A stretch of DNA of 64,000 bases from Ipomoea triloba (lineage: Eukaryota; Streptophyta; Magnoliopsida; Solanales; Convolvulaceae), in NCBI RefSeq assembly GCF_003576645.1, contig NC_044930.1:7151549-7215548 (forward strand), read 5' to 3'. A model generated the notes under the pieces. That model was not told where the DNA came from. It saw only the letters and a program-made list of their open reading frames with translations, and did no database searches. Both the position numbers and the translations under genes were made by a program. Of this stretch, positions 24,330 to 37,902 are shown one piece after another; the stretch's first letter is position 1; every line of letters starts with the position of its first letter.

Positions 24330-25743
24330 CCGCGAGAAGAGAGAAGCCCTAGTTCCTTTTGTCGTTAACTTCTATCGAACTCTCAGGGTGCTATGACCTC
24401 AATTACCAAGCTTGTGGAGAAGAAACTCTAAAACTGTCTCTGTATTAAGGTATCAAATGTCTATATTAAATAAGCATATGGATTTGTACATGCATTTTTG
24501 TTTGTTTGCAAAGTCGACAGATTTGCGGAGATGATTTTGGAGCGTCTTAATTTCTAGAATAGGTTGATTTTTATCGTTCGTTATTCAACAGTTCCGCTGG
24601 AAATTGTTTTTGGAGATTGGAAATTATCTGAGGGTGGTTGTAGATTAGCTGAATATACAGAGAAAACTCTGGAGATTCGAGTTGTTGACAATCAATGTGC
24701 GACTCGCACATCAATTTCCAGTCATCCCTGTTAGATTACAGGTTATGCTAGAAATTATAACGACTTTCAGAGGATAATCTCTCAATACTTGGTGCCATGT
24801 ATAATGTATTGAGTTGGTGTTGAAGCTCAATTACATGGTCTATATAAGTGATTTTAGAAATCCTTTTGCATTCTGAATGAGAACTTGATTAGTCTTTTCA
24901 TGAAAATTTAATTACTATACGGAATTAATTGTGATTTTCTACAAAAAAAATGGAGTTCTATAATTTATTTATTGTAGAAGTTTGAGAGAAATCTCTCTCT
25001 AACTTTCATGATGTTGTGAGGCGGTGAAGTGGCATGGTGATTGATGGCAGAGGAAGCAACAGAGAAAGGGGGAACGTGGTGGCAGTTGAGGGCATAGAAT
25101 GTAATTCAATGCTAAGGGCTAAGGTTCTGTTGAGTGTTTGGGCCAGATTTTTATCTTTTTTTTTTGGGATTGCTTTTTGTGAAAGGAATGATCAGGTTTG
25201 TTTAGTGGAGTGATTTTTTATATCTATTGTATTGGGTTGTGTATTTGTACTGAGCTTTATGTGTATCTTTTAATTTTGAAAGTAATGAAATGTTTCATCA
25301 TTTTGAGAAAAAAGATCATTTATTATACTTCTAGTTTTCAGTTTCTGAAGTTGAATCAATGATTGATTATAATTTACTCCATTTTCAGTTTTTTTTTTTT
25401 TTGAATTACAGGCTCTTTATTTAGCATTTTCTAATATTAATAGATGGTAATTTTCTCAAAAAAAAAAAAAGAAGATGGTAATTGCTGTGTGTACACCAAT
25501 TACATCTAGATAAAAATGTGAGGCGTTGCATTTATGATTTTGATGGGCTTTTAGGATAAATTAAAGTGTTGCCTATGTGTGCACTAATTGCAAAACTAAT
25601 TACCGCCAGATGATATGTGATGCTGCACCCTGAACTTCACAAAATAGACTTTCCATTTATCTTTGTGTTGAGCTTTATGTATGTAAGAGAATTGCAAATG
25701 GCAAAGTCTTTGCATTTTATTGACAATGCAAAGGGTTCTTTTC
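24330..25743 (+). promoter_or_regulatory. 5' UTR exon and leader intron of the SET-domain gene
   Basis: The leader ends ctgtattaag at 24449 before a gtatca donor. The next good acceptor is ggttcttttcag at 25743, 18 bases before the ATG. A leader intron of about 1.3 kb is inferred; such introns often raise expression in plants. Transcript data are needed to fix the start. Confidence 0.5.
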
Positions 25744-25761
25744 AGGAGGAGCTCCCAAACC

Positions 25762-28700
25762 ATGGTTTCTTCTATTATTTGCCCACTGCGTGGTGGTGAG
25801 GAGGCCGAAACCCCTTGCATCAAACAAGAATCCAACCTCCCTTTTGTCTGTAAGAAAAGAAAAAAGGTTTTGGCTGACGTTTACCATGATTTAACTTCTC
25901 AAACTTTCAAGGATCATAATGATGTTCAGTCTACCATGGAGTTGACAATTGGGTACGGATCATATTTGTACCATTCTTTATAATTATTTATGTATTTTTC
26001 TTTTTAATATACTTTTTGCAATTCCTGTTTTCCTAACCCCAAGATATTTTTGCTGCTCTATTTTTTATGTTAAACATCACTAGTTGCTCGAATAGTGCTC
26101 ATGCTTTGTCCTCTTGCTGCAACTCCAATGAGCTACTTGGTTCACCATCTGAGGTTGTTATAAGCTGCCAGTGTGCTGGGGATAGTGGCAATGCTTCCCC
26201 GCCTTGCGAAATTGGTGGTACATCATACAATGACAAAGGCTGCCCTACGTATCCTTTGCCTGCACAGGTGACTGGATGGATGTATGTTAATCAACAAGGT
26301 CAGATGTGTGGTCCATACATACAGGAACAGTTGTACGAGGGTTTGTCCACTGGTTTCTTGCCTGAGGAACTTCCTGTTTATCCCATCTTCAATCGGACAC
26401 TTGCTAATCCAGTGCCCTTGAAGTACTTCAGTCAGTTTCCCGATCATGTTGCCACAGGCTTTGCATATTTAAACACATCAACATCTGACTTGAAAGGACT
26501 GGTTACTACCCCTACAGGTTATAGCAGGGATTCTCTTTTGAGTGGACATGGCTTTCAGTCAAAGTCAGTTTCTTCTGAAACACACAGCTTAAACCAGCAT
26601 ATGCTCACCTCTGACTCTGTCACCCTTACTGTTCCACATTTGCATCAGGTATTCTTACTCATAACCTCAATCACTAATTCACTTATAAAATTGAAAAGTT
26701 TCTCTTTTCATATGAATGCATGCTGGCAGTATATTCTGCCATATGTAAATGAATGCCCGTTAGATTACTTAATCTATGCCCCTATTTTCATGGATAATAT
26801 GAAATTGCATACGTCTTCTCATTACAAGTACTGCATATATTGACGTGCTGATACAGATACCTTTTTGTTTGAAACAGGAAGGTGGACAACCTTGTTGGGT
26901 CTTTGAGGATGATGAGGGGAGGAAACATGGACCACATTCTCTTCTAGATCTCTACACATGGTTTCACTATGGATATATTAGGGATTCAATAATGGTTAGC
27001 CTTGTGACTCAGGAATCATCGTTATTATTATTAGTTCATTTGATTCATATCACATTTCAACAAAATACTTTGTTAAATATGGTTTTCACTTTGCAACAAT
27101 ATAAATGATAGTAATTGGCTCATTTGGCTGGAATGACATCTGTTCATTTGTGGGTCAGTTGATCTTCTGGTTGTAAAGTTGTTTGGGATCTCTTAACTAC
27201 TTTTACCAAGAACTACAAAAATCTCTTATGTCATGTTTTCTTTTGTGGGGACTGGGGAATACTGTTGAGCTTTTATCCTTTTGTCCCATTTATGTTTTGT
27301 TGATAAGTTCCTTCAACCGAATTTTTTTTTTTGTGTTCCCTTTTTGAATGATCTGACATTTAGAGTTACTATAGGTCCTGTGCATTATGCCGGACCGAAG
27401 TTATGGGAAGAAAAATATATGCAACATTACCTGCATTTTCAGAGAGTTTGTTTCCAAGACATCAGCCAATGCCTAATAGTCAATAGGTATACAGCTGGTA
27501 ACTGTTTCAAAGCCAACTTTCATGTGGCAAAAAAGAAAAAAATAGATAAGAAGAGAAGGTAATAGTAATTTTGAAGTGTTGCAGATGCTTTTAGAAATTC
27601 TTAAATTCAAAATGCAAAATAAAGATAATGATAACCATTCATTAAGCTACATATTTGTGCCAACTCATACTTGAGATTACACAGGTCCAAAGTAGGGATT
27701 TTGACACTTAGGGTGTGTTTGGAAAGCAGGAAAGTGACTTTTGGAAAATGAGTCATTTTCCGGAAAATAGTTTCATTTTCAGTGTTTGGATGTATTTTGG
27801 AAAACTGTCTTTGTGTGTTTGGTTCATTTTTTGGAAAATGGGTAGAATTGTATAATTATATATTTCTATTATTTTATTTAAAATATAGAAAGTATAAAAT
27901 AATAATATTTATTTTATAAAAGCAAAAAAAAAAAAGAGTCCGGCGGACTGGTTTTCGGCCGGAATGGGAGATGCTTGTTCCATTTTGGCTGAATCTCGCT
28001 GAACTCCTTTTTGTAAAATGACTTCCGGAAAAAAAAATCCGGAAGTCATTTTTCGGAAAAATGGGATCATTTTCCTTGGTCAATGGAAGTTGTTTTCCGT
28101 TGATCGCATTTGCCAAACACCAAAAGCCCGCCGGAAATCATTTTCCGGGCTACCAAACACACCCTTATATGGAACTGACTACTCCATTTATTTATTTGCT
28201 TTAATTCCTTTGGACTTTATATTTAAAGATGAAATAATTTGGGAAAATTTTGCAGAACTTTGCAAGTAATTTTTTAGATATTACAAGTCCACTAGGCTTT
28301 TGTAATAAACTGGATTTTGGACCACTGGGTGGAGAGTTTTATCAGTCTGTTTTATTTGGTACTTTTAATATGATGGGAAAATATCTAGTTGTTTAAGATT
28401 ATTTTGTGAGTTGTGCTCTTTTATTCTTTGAATGGTTCTTAAATACTGCTCTTTCCTTCACTTGGTTATGTGTCTCTCATCCCAGTGAGAACAGACAGAT
28501 ATATAACGGATAATGCTGATCCTATCAACATTTAGAGAAGCATTTATCTCTTCTTTCTTTGTTTGACTTCACAAACATAATATATATTGCTAATCATATC
28601 AACATCTTGCCGTTTGGGAAAACATTATTTTAGTAAAGATGTGTTGCATTTTGTTTCTGAAATCAATCCTGTTCCTTCTGTAAAAGCTCTCTTTTTTGTG

Positions 28701-31700
28701 TTACATTGCAGGCACAATTACTCTCTTTGATCTCATAATTTTGAATGCACCAGCTTATGCGTGTCATTCCTTCATGATGTATTTTGCAGGTTTATCATTC
28801 TGATAATAAATTTGAACCTTGTACTCTACAAGTTCTGTTAAGTACTCGCACAGAAGCTGTACCTAGAAATGTCTCTGTGTCGACTGCCAGTATGCATCAG
28901 GTTGAAACTTTACAAGGTTTTTTTACTGAAGTTTCTGAAGAATTATGTTCCCAGCTTCACTCGGGGATCATGAAAGCAGCTCGTAGAACTGTACTGGAGG
29001 AGATCATTAGTCAAATAATTTCAGAGTCTGTTGCAATAAATGAAGCAGACAAAAATCCTAGGCATGGAACTCTTAATCAGCATGTCAATGCTTGCTCTGA
29101 GGATAGCATGATGGTAATAACTTCACACCTAGATACATTGAGTGTTGCATGTTTTGTATTTGCTGTTGGCTGTTGCTTATATCTTTGTGCCAATTTTTTT
29201 GTCAGTGTATGGCTTTAAGCAAGGATAAGACGTGTATTCTCCCTGAGAACAGAGCAGACACTTCTAATACTGTTCACCAGAAACCTCATCCGGATGAGAA
29301 TACTTTAATGTCTTTAGCAGGCACAAAATCTGTTGGAAGTTTTCAGAATTTTTGTTCTGCATATACAGTTATCTGCAGAATACTTTTTGAGTCATGCATG
29401 CAAGTCATGTGGAATGCTGTCTTTTATGACCTCATAGCAGATAATTCATCTGCATGGAGAAATAGAAAGCGCTGGTCTGATCTTCGAGCTGTGGTGAAAT
29501 CAAGTAATGTTTTGGAGTCTTCACTTGTCCTTTATCCAGAGCCACATACTGAAGCCGTGAGTGCTTTATTCTGTTGTTTTTGTAGTTTATTGTGATCCCT
29601 TGTCTGTGTATCTTATGCCCAATCTGTTGTTTACAGTTACATCAAGACGACTCATCTGGTTGTGACAACGATTGCCCCCCAGGTTTTGAGCGGGTGATGG
29701 ACATACAAGATGTGCATTCAAATTTACCTTCACAGTGTTTGCCTTCTGTTGATGAAGTATCATGTAAAGGCGATGTGTTAATAGACAACAAAGATTTTGA
29801 TGACATAGGATTAATCCATGAGAATGTATTGAATGATCTGCACCGGTCTGTGAAGTTAAGTTTGGAAAGTTATTTCATGGACCTCTTGGATGAGGAAGTG
29901 GGGAGAAATGCCGATGACCCCTCAAAGGATGTGCAATTGAATGAGGTGGATAATATTTAGTTTGAGTCAACTATGAAAAGTCAGACTACCACCCCATATG
30001 CCCCCTCCCACCCTAACCACCCAAAATAAATGGACTATTGTTTTTCTACCATATTTTAAAAGTTTCTTATTCTCCATGCTTTTAACACTGGTGTGAGGCT
30101 AACAATTTTTTTTTAAGCAGGTTGTGGAGGATTCTAGTTTCCATGCTGATGATTGCCATGCAAGTCAAAATGGTTCTCCAGACACTATTCCTAATTCAAA
30201 GGAATTACTTTCTAATGGTCTTGAGGTTTTCTCTCCATTATCAGGACCATTAAAAAAGAATATTGTTACTAGAAATATGTTTACTTTTTCAGATGTATTC
30301 TTGAGTTCATTTCAGAAATTGGATGTTCATTTAGATGATGAAATTGTTGATGAGCTGCAACCACCTGAGTCTAGAATCTTACTTCCTGTACAAACTTCTA
30401 GCCACTTGTCCTTTAGATATCGTGATTGTGTTCCAAAGATTTTGTGGCATAGTGTCCTGACAATTTGTCGGCAAAAGATACATGAAAATGTGCTGAGAGA
30501 AGTGAGACTGTTTATTGATGGTACAATAAAAAAACATCTTACAGCTTGGTATTCTATGAAGAAATCAACCAAATCAGGAGACTGTCAGGTTACTGCAACT
30601 TGTGTTTTCTTACTGCTGTCAATTGCAAAACTATCTTCAGAAGGGTGTTCTGCTCAATTGATTCTTCACAAATTCTTTTCAGGTTTCAAAGATCAAGATA
30701 GACCAAAAGAAACACAATGATTTTCTTGCCACATCAAAAAATCATGTTGAGAACTCTTCTGAGGCATCTTTGACCACAGAGAGATATACATATTACCGTA
30801 AGAAAAGGCTTGACAAGAGAAAGTCGGGCTCCTTATCCCAGTGTATGACCACCAAGGGTGCTGGTTCACAAAAACAATGTGGTGTTGATAAATCAAAGAA
30901 GCAAGATGCCTCAGGTGACGTACCAGAGAAGGCTAAGCATGGAATGTCTGTTTTAAAGACTAAAGAAGTTCGACTTGCAAAATCTTGCAGTGAATCACAT
31001 AAAAACTACTCATCATCCCATGGTAGTTCTAACAAAAAGTCAGAGAAGGTTGCAGCTGTTTCAAAAGGTATCTTAGTTTTCCTGGATTATATGTTGTGCC
31101 TCTCAATAGATTGTAGTGATGTAACATGCTGAGAATTACAAATATTTAACTTATATTGCAGTTTGCGAAAAAAATGCAAGTGGAATTAAACGAAAGGCTT
31201 GTGAAAATAATTCAAGTGGAATTAAACGAAAGGCTTGTGAAAATAGTTCAAGTGGAATTAAACGAAAGGCCTCTGTACTTGCTGAAGACACTGGTACTGC
31301 TGATAAGCTTTCCAATAATTTGAACAGGGATTTCAAAAAACAAGAAGTGCAAATAATATCAAAAGTGATACCAAAATGTCAGTGCCATTTCTTGGTTCCC
31401 TATATTTTCTTTTTACAGAATTGTTCTATTTGTTTGTGGGATCTATTTTCATGAATATCCAATATTTATTTTGTGTAAACCATTTATGGATGGTTTATTA
31501 TTACATACAGCAACCAAATTAGCAAAATTGAAAAGAAAACAACCGACTGATGATATTCAGTCGAGAAAAGTTCAGATTGTTCCGGTTGCTTCTTCCGATC
31601 AAGCAACAGACAAGCAGGTTATTGTGCAAAATAAAAGCAGTGGTAAATCCAGGAAAGCAAAACAATGCCCCCGATCAGATGGGTGTGCTCGCACATCAAT

Positions 31701-33631
31701 CAATGGATGGGAATGGCACAAGTGGTCTCTCAGTGCTACTCCTGCTGAAAGGGCTCATGTTAGGGGGAGTCGCTATGCCCATGTTCATCCTGTCAGTCTA
31801 GATGGAAACAGTTCTCAATTGTCAAATGTTAAAGGAATTTCAGCCAGAACTAACAGGGTTAAGATGCGTAACCTTCTTGCTGCTGCAGAGGGTGCTGATC
31901 TTTTGAAAGCAACTCAAATAAAGGTACACAGTGCAATCACTATTGTTGTCTTTTCCTTTCTAAAATCAATTATTTTACTCTTACATATTCTTTTTCAGGC
32001 AAGGAAAAAGCGTTTGCGTTTTCAGCGTAGTAAGATACATGACTGGGGTCTTGTAGCCTTGGAGCCAATTGAGGCTGAGGACTTTGTGATTGAATATGTT
32101 GGAGAACTTATTCGTCCCCGTGTAAGCATGAATTTTTCCACATCTAACCACACTGCAGATATTAACTTATAATAGTGACACTGAAGTGCTTTTTTCATTT
32201 AAAAAAAATGCTTTTTATGGATGCTGACATCTCACTATTTTCTCTTAGATATCTGATATACGGGAACTCAATTATGAGAAGATGGGAATTGGAAGCAGTT
32301 ACCTCTTTAGACTGGATGATGGTTATGTGGTAAGTGTGGACAATATTTTGATTTGGCTTTCTTAAAGATATCTAGCCAGTGTGAATGGTAAAAAATTTGG
32401 CAAGAGGTGCACAGCGAGAGAGCTACCCTGATTGCTCTTAATCTTGAGGTGCTCCCCTGTATCTGAAGTCTTAAGACGATGTTTTACTGCTTTGGAGTAA
32501 AACAAATTCACCTATAATCTTGCCGCACCCTGAGATTTTCTCTTACAATGTCTTTTCATTTTTGTATGATAAATGTATTTTATTTTCCAATTGTTAACAC
32601 TCTTTAGATTATCAAATTAATTTCCAATATGACACTATTATACTGCTTGCTATTAGTGTTTTCTAGCTCTTTCAATAATTTAAGTTGGTTTATGTTTTTA
32701 GAGAATCTGAAAGATAATAAGCAGTATGATGAGACATTTATATATATCTGCACTAATTTCTTGCAGGTTGATGCAACAAAGCGTGGGGGAGTTGCTAGAT
32801 TTATTAATCATTCTTGCGAGGTGATTAATCTACTAGGAAACTTACAAAATTTTGTGAATAAGCAAGGGCGTTGCATTGTTTACTGACTCTACTCTAAAAA
32901 TGACATCATTCTTATTTGCAATGGGTGCTTTGCAGCCTAACTGCTACACGAAGGTCATTAGTCTTGAGGGTCAGAAAAAGATCTTTATTTATGCAAAGCG
33001 GCATATTGCTGCTGGTGAAGAAATTACGTACAATTACAAATTCCCTTTGGAGGAGAAAAAGATCCCTTGCAACTGTGGTTCTAAGAGGTAATGAAATTGC
33101 AACTGTCAGTTTTTCTAGCACTACCTGAGTTTCTCTCTCAGTATGACAGTATCAGCTGTGATCTTTGTGATTAATTCCTGGATAATACAGGTGGCTGTTC
33201 ATTGCAGTTTGATACTTAATGTAATGACTAGGGTGTGTTTTTTTGTATTTGTGTACACGATGTTGAGGGTCTGGAATTTTGTTTGTTTGCATTTCATCTT
33301 TTATTTGTTATATACTGTATCTGATTGAGGTAATGCCCACAGCATAGGATTTGGTAGCAGTATTCCTAAATGTTTTGCCATCTAGCTTCTGGCAAGCTAT
33401 ACCATATTATATTTTCCATTTCTTTTCCTTTTGAATTTGAGACATTTTTTTTCTGCAGTACATGTCGCTTGTTTCTAAGCATTTTTCAGAATCTTCACCA
33501 TATTTTATGAAGGCTTACTGTCCAAAAAGTATTTTTGTGTTTTTAGTTGTGTATGTGAGTCTTTGTTGATTAAATTGATTATCCTGAATTCTCTACTTTA
33601 TATTTACAGGTGTCGTGGTTCATTGAACTAA
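25762..33631 (+). CDS. ATXR7: SET-domain histone H3K4 methyltransferase, ATXR7/SDG25 type
   Basis: Fifteen coding exons: 25762-25952, 26084-26648, 26878-26994, 28790-29113, 29206-29556, 29637-29945, 30121-30588, 30683-31067, 31162-31377, 31511-31923, 31999-32121, 32249-32329, 32767-32820, 32936-33087, 33610-33631; 1,256 residues. Two GYF-like segments lie near residues 125-185 ([15 protein letters not shown]) and 253-291 ([15 protein letters not shown]). The C-terminal SET domain (about 1114-1240) shows [26 protein letters not shown] and [11 protein letters not shown]; the post-SET CNCGSKRCRGSLN ends the protein. GYF plus C-terminal SET/post-SET is the ATXR7 architecture, a nuclear methyltransferase that activates FLC and FLC-like genes in Arabidopsis. 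Exon 9 carries an in-frame 36 bp repeat. Intron 3 holds a MITE. The subfamily call is from domain order. Confidence 0.9.
27711..28164. mobile_element. Tourist-like MITE, copy A, in SET gene intron 3
   Basis: A 454 bp unit bounded by gggtgtgtttgg and ccaaacacaccc, flanked by TTA on both sides (27708-27710, 28165-28167). An internal hairpin gacttccgg...ccggaagtc lies near 28018-28050. Copy B at 34057-34504 is clearly the same family. TTA targets and these termini fit PIF/Harbinger-derived MITEs. It is spliced out with the intron. Confidence 0.85.
31183..31275 (+). repeat. In-frame 36 bp coding minisatellite in the SET gene
   Basis: Two full copies and one partial copy of a 12-codon unit read (A/S)[10 protein letters not shown](N/S). 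The DNA copies are nearly identical, so the expansion is recent. Each unit adds a basic KRK patch. Confidence 0.9.
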
Positions 33632-34056
33632 GGATTTTGGGTGAGTGCTTTTCCCTCTTCTTTTGCATTGGAACTCAAATGGAGTTACAATATTATGATG
33701 TTAATACGAAGAACATGATAGCACTTTGTCCTTTGTATTGTGAGATTGATATATGTTTTGGTGTTTGATTGCATTGAACCCTCAATAAGAGGTCAAAGAA
33801 AAGCAGAGAAAAGGGGTAGTGGGTGGGGGGAACAAGGTGACTGTTTTCTATAAAGAATTAAGAGAAGCTAGTTGAGAAGAAACAAGTTCAAATAAGATCA
33901 TATTCAAAGGGAAGCATCTTTGTGTAAGATTCTCACAGTTAAGGTAATCTGGATTCTGGAGCAAAACTATTTCAAACTCGAAAGCAGTTTATGCTAACTG
34001 GTGAGAGAATATGACAAGGCTGAATAGTACATTCTCAATACAACCAAACCATCTTA
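33632..34056 (+). other. 3' region of the SET-domain gene
   Basis: Follows the TAA stop directly. A gt donor (ttgggtgagtgc) lies about ten bases after the stop, so a 3' UTR intron is possible, with an acceptor such as gttgttttcag near 35210. No coding sequence is seen. Confidence 0.35.
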
Positions 34057-34504
34057 GGGTGTGTTTGGAAAGCAGGAAAATGACTTCTGGAAAATGTTTT
34101 ATGGATAATGAGTCATTTTCCGGAAAACAGTTTCATTTCCAGTGTTTGGTTGCATTCTGGAAAACTGTCTTTGTGTGTTTGGTTCATTTTCTGGAAAATG
34201 AATTAAATTATATAATTTTACATTTTAATTATTTTTTAAAAATATAAAATAATAATAGTAATATATAAAATAATAATATTTCTTTTAAAAAGTAACAAAT
34301 GTGACCATTTTGGCCAAAAAAGTTGTTGAAGCCAAGTCCGGAAAATGACTTCCGGAAAAAAAATCCGGAAGTCATTTTCCGGAAAAATGGCCTCATTTTC
34401 CTTGGTCAACGGAAATTGTTTTCCGTTGACTGCATTTTCCATGCATTGCCAAACACCAAAAGCCCGGAAAATGATTTCTGATTTCCGGGCTACCAAACAC
34501 ACCC
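34057..34504. mobile_element. Tourist-like MITE, copy B, downstream of SET gene
   Basis: 448 bp with the same gggtgtgtttggaaagcagg start and taccaaacacaccc end as copy A, flanked by TTA (34054-34056, 34505-34507). The same internal gacttccgg/ccggaagtc hairpin is at about 34347-34380. Confidence 0.85.
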
Positions 34505-34507
34505 TTA

Positions 34508-36329
34508 ATCTCAGTTTATTTTCAACTGGTTCCTCATGCTCAACAAATATATTCAACCTAGTATGACCCTTTTTTGCACCTCCACACATCGGAATCTTTA
34601 TTTGTTAATTTGTAAGGGGATCTTGAAATAGATAATAGTACAGAAATTAACTTAAATGTGAAATTTCTTCCTAGAGAGTTTAAATAAGCTTAACAACAGA
34701 AAAGAAGAAATATATTTTCTTATTGCTTTATATTCTTTATTCAATCTGAGCACAGGGTAACACCTATAGTTGATGAACTAATAGCTTGGAATTAAATAGG
34801 ATATGGCAGACCTGGCAATGAGTTAATCTAAAATTTAGTTGAAATCAGTGAGAAAGATATTTTTGCTAAAACCTATAATAGTTCACAACAAAGTTATTGC
34901 TTAATGACATTAAAGAGAAAATTAGCATCGATGTGGGCTGACCTGTGGCTAGATGGTTATTGGTAAATAGCATCTATGCAGGTATTAGCTATATTGTGAG
35001 AGCAGTACTCAGTTGAGTTGAATTAATGTAATTATTTTTATGCCATGCTAAATAAATAATCTTTGGTGAAAATGAGATTTTACATGCAGTTGGTACTGCT
35101 ATCAACAATGAAGTGGTGAGAGCTGTTTTATTTGAACAATAATCTTAAGTAATACTGCTCGACCTATGTAGTGTTTAAAATTCTGATGCCACTTTGCCGT
35201 TGTTTTCAGGTTATTTGTAAACAGTGCTGGGTGACATGATGTGTAGTATTTTTTGATTCGTCATTTTTCCATGTAAAGGATGATGAATACCTGTTGCCTT
35301 TGCAAATGGTTGTAGATATCTCAGTTGCAGATGAGTTTTCCCCTCTTAAGACCTGAAAGTCGGGTGTCCTCTTTTTTTTTTTTTTTTTTCATTTTTGAGG
35401 CTTTTTTTTTTTTTTTTTTTTTTTTTTGGAAATTTTGTCTTGTACAGACTTGCACACTTGCATTATGCCTTCATTCTTTAGTTATTATAATTATACCATA
35501 CAATTTTCTCATTGTCCTATTTCAAAATGAAGTAGGAATGCTATATAAATTTATTGTCAACCCTTGAAAGTTGAAACCATAATTAATCCAGTCCATTTTT
35601 GTTTGTTTCTATTATATGAAGCATTGTTTTGTTTAGTGTCACAAACAAGTTTTTGATTCCTTCAAACTGTAGCAAACTGATTAGGCATCAAATTCTTGCC
35701 TTTCTAAGTTGAGCTGGTTCAAAGGCCAAGTTGAGCCATCAACTCAAGGTATTTATGTGTATGAGATTATCCTCATTTATCTTGATATGAAGTATGGGAT
35801 GGTTCTGACTTCTGAGCCTAAATAGTAGGTGCTATAATAAGTGCAATTGATTTGGATTCACTGAGAGGGAAGTGATAAAAAGGCCTGGGTTATTTATTTT
35901 CAAAGGAAGATTTATAACCCCTTTTCCATAAATATGTTTGCTGTAAGTCTTTCATCTAGACAATGATCCATAATTGTTTAACAATTGCAAAAACGCATTT
36001 GAGTATAACTAATTGGTCTCGGATGCTACCATGTTTTGGTCTTTTGCATTATATCGAAGAGATCTTACCAATACCAATTATTATTATCGCAGGGAGCGAT
36101 GAAGTTGTGCACAAACTTCTAGGTGGGACGTATTTGAAGCTTTTCTGGTATGTATCCCTTGTTTTCTCATTTCTTATTTACCTTGTTTTGTGCCCTGTCA
36201 AGGATATCTCCTGCCACTCACTAGTCAGCTTTGGTACATGTATAAGGGGTTTGGAAAGGAGGCTTCTGAATATAATTAATTCCCACAATTCTGAACACCT
36301 GAAAAGAATTGGGGTAACAAACTTTGAAA
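34508..36329. other. Intergenic DNA with two T runs
   Basis: No gene is supported. Two T-rich runs lie at about 35371-35389 and 35402-35427. The longest open frame (35963-36367) has no family resemblance and runs through repeat sequence. Part may belong to the 3' UTR of the SET gene. Confidence 0.4.
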
Positions 36330-36530
36330 ATTTTGATGATGATGTGGTGCATTGTATTTGTTACTAGACCCAAAAAAAAAAAAAACTGAAATGGGTAGTT
36401 TTGATGGAATCTATAAGGATTAAATTTTGATGATGAAACAATGTGGTGCATTGTATTTGTTACTAGACCCAAAAAAAAAAAAAAAAAAACTGAAATGGGT
36501 AGTTTTGATGGAATCTATAATGATATTAAT
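36330..36530. repeat. ~99 bp tandem duplication
   Basis: The unit attttgatgatg...atgtggtgcattgtatttg...actagaccc + A run + ctgaaatgggtagttttgat occurs twice at a 99-base offset. The A runs differ in length (about 13 and 19). The copies are otherwise nearly identical, so the duplication is recent. Confidence 0.85.
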
Positions 36531-36804
36531 CCTTTCAGGCGGAGCTTGTATGACTAGAATTATCTGTAGAAATGAAAATATGAAATGCCCATTCATTTCG
36601 TTAAGCGGCAGAGTATCGGCACAAGGCTTGTGAATTGTGGGTGTTCTTTGCCGTAACATCAAGACATCCACACACCAAACAGAAGATCCTTGGGATCTTG
36701 CTGGCCCATTTGCCTTTTTGGGGTATTTTTATGTCACAAATGCAACAAAATGCCAGTCCGAACCCAACAAAATATCAGTGTCTAACCGATGCCGTTACCC
36801 TTTG

Positions 36805-36925
36805 TACTGACCTTAGCTCAAATGGTAGAGTAGAGGGTTTGGGCAAGAGATACTAATCCTGAAATTGCTGCTCACTCATTTGGTCGTCGGTTCAAATCCG
36901 GCGTCTCGGTGTCATTGCTCACGTA
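36805..36925 (+). mobile_element. tRNA-derived SINE or tRNA pseudogene
   Basis: A box A match (tagctcaaatggtagag) and a perfect box B match (ggttcaaatcc) lie about 75 bases apart, with a T-arm that can pair (gtcgg/ccggc). The spacing is too long for a normal intronless tRNA, and the acceptor stem pairs poorly. No TSD was found. It is unrelated in sequence to the three-copy SINE family. Confidence 0.45.
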
Positions 36926-37900
36926 AGTTAGAGATGGCTTCCTTATGATCTCAACAAATTATAAGCCAACACACGGACTGTCTCATTAACCAACTAAACA
37001 AAACTTAGTTTGGTCATCTGTTCATACAATTGTATTGTCTCATGCATTGATATTCGCAATCACTCTCCAAAGGATATTGGTTTCGCTAGCATGTTGGGAG
37101 TTGGGAGTTCTTCCTTCGGATATCGTTGCATTGCCTAATTTATCTATTTAGTGGTATTTTGATTTACCATTGCGAGGTAAAAAGATAGTGTTCAAGATGC
37201 ACTGATGTATCCAACCTACAATTCTAAATTGGAGTTGCTGACGGATGAATGAATGTGTTGTCAAGTTAGGCAAAACTTGAGTCTGCTATAACATATAGAT
37301 TAGGGACTAAGTTTCACCTAGAGCCATCTTAAGTGGGGTTTACAGAGTATTTAGTTTTTTATTTAAGGATTTGTATGGAGAGGGTATTTAACTTTTGTTT
37401 ATTTAGGTGCATTGTAGTAATACTAATTTGTTTTTTGAAATGTATTCATTTATTTGTTCATTGTAATTGTTATTGTAATATACACAATGAAAATATGTGA
37501 ATTTGTACATTATAACTTCTTTGCATAACTTTTTAATTACAAATTGAAAATATTTATTTTAATTGTATTGTTGAGAAAACAATAATTTTTATTTTATTTA
37601 AAAATTATATTAACCATTTACTTATTTTCATTTTCCTGTTGAGCATTAATTATTTTTTTAACACTTCTGATTCTTTACAATGTAATGTTTGTTTTATACT
37701 TTCTTAATTTTTTTAGCTCAAAGAATCAATTATCCTGCTATTGAGACTCGATTCTATGATCACTAATTTAGAATGATAATAGATGTATCATTACATTACA
37801 TAATAGTTGGTTGTTGAGCATTAATTTAATCATGCAATGCGCGAACTATGACTAGTATATATTCTATTCTAAAGAGTAATGACAAAAGGATTATTTCATG
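36926..37900. other. Intergenic DNA, nothing recognised
   Basis: AT-rich, no coding or repeat structure that I can support. Confidence 0.4.
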
Positions 37901-37902
37901 CT

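Noticed and set aside
35963..36367. 134-codon ORF as a possible gene
   Set aside because: No family resemblance, runs through a repeat unit, no promoter or splice support.
36805..36925. Functional tRNA gene
   Set aside because: Box A and box B are good, but the distance is too great and the acceptor stem does not pair well; kept only as SINE-like or pseudogene.
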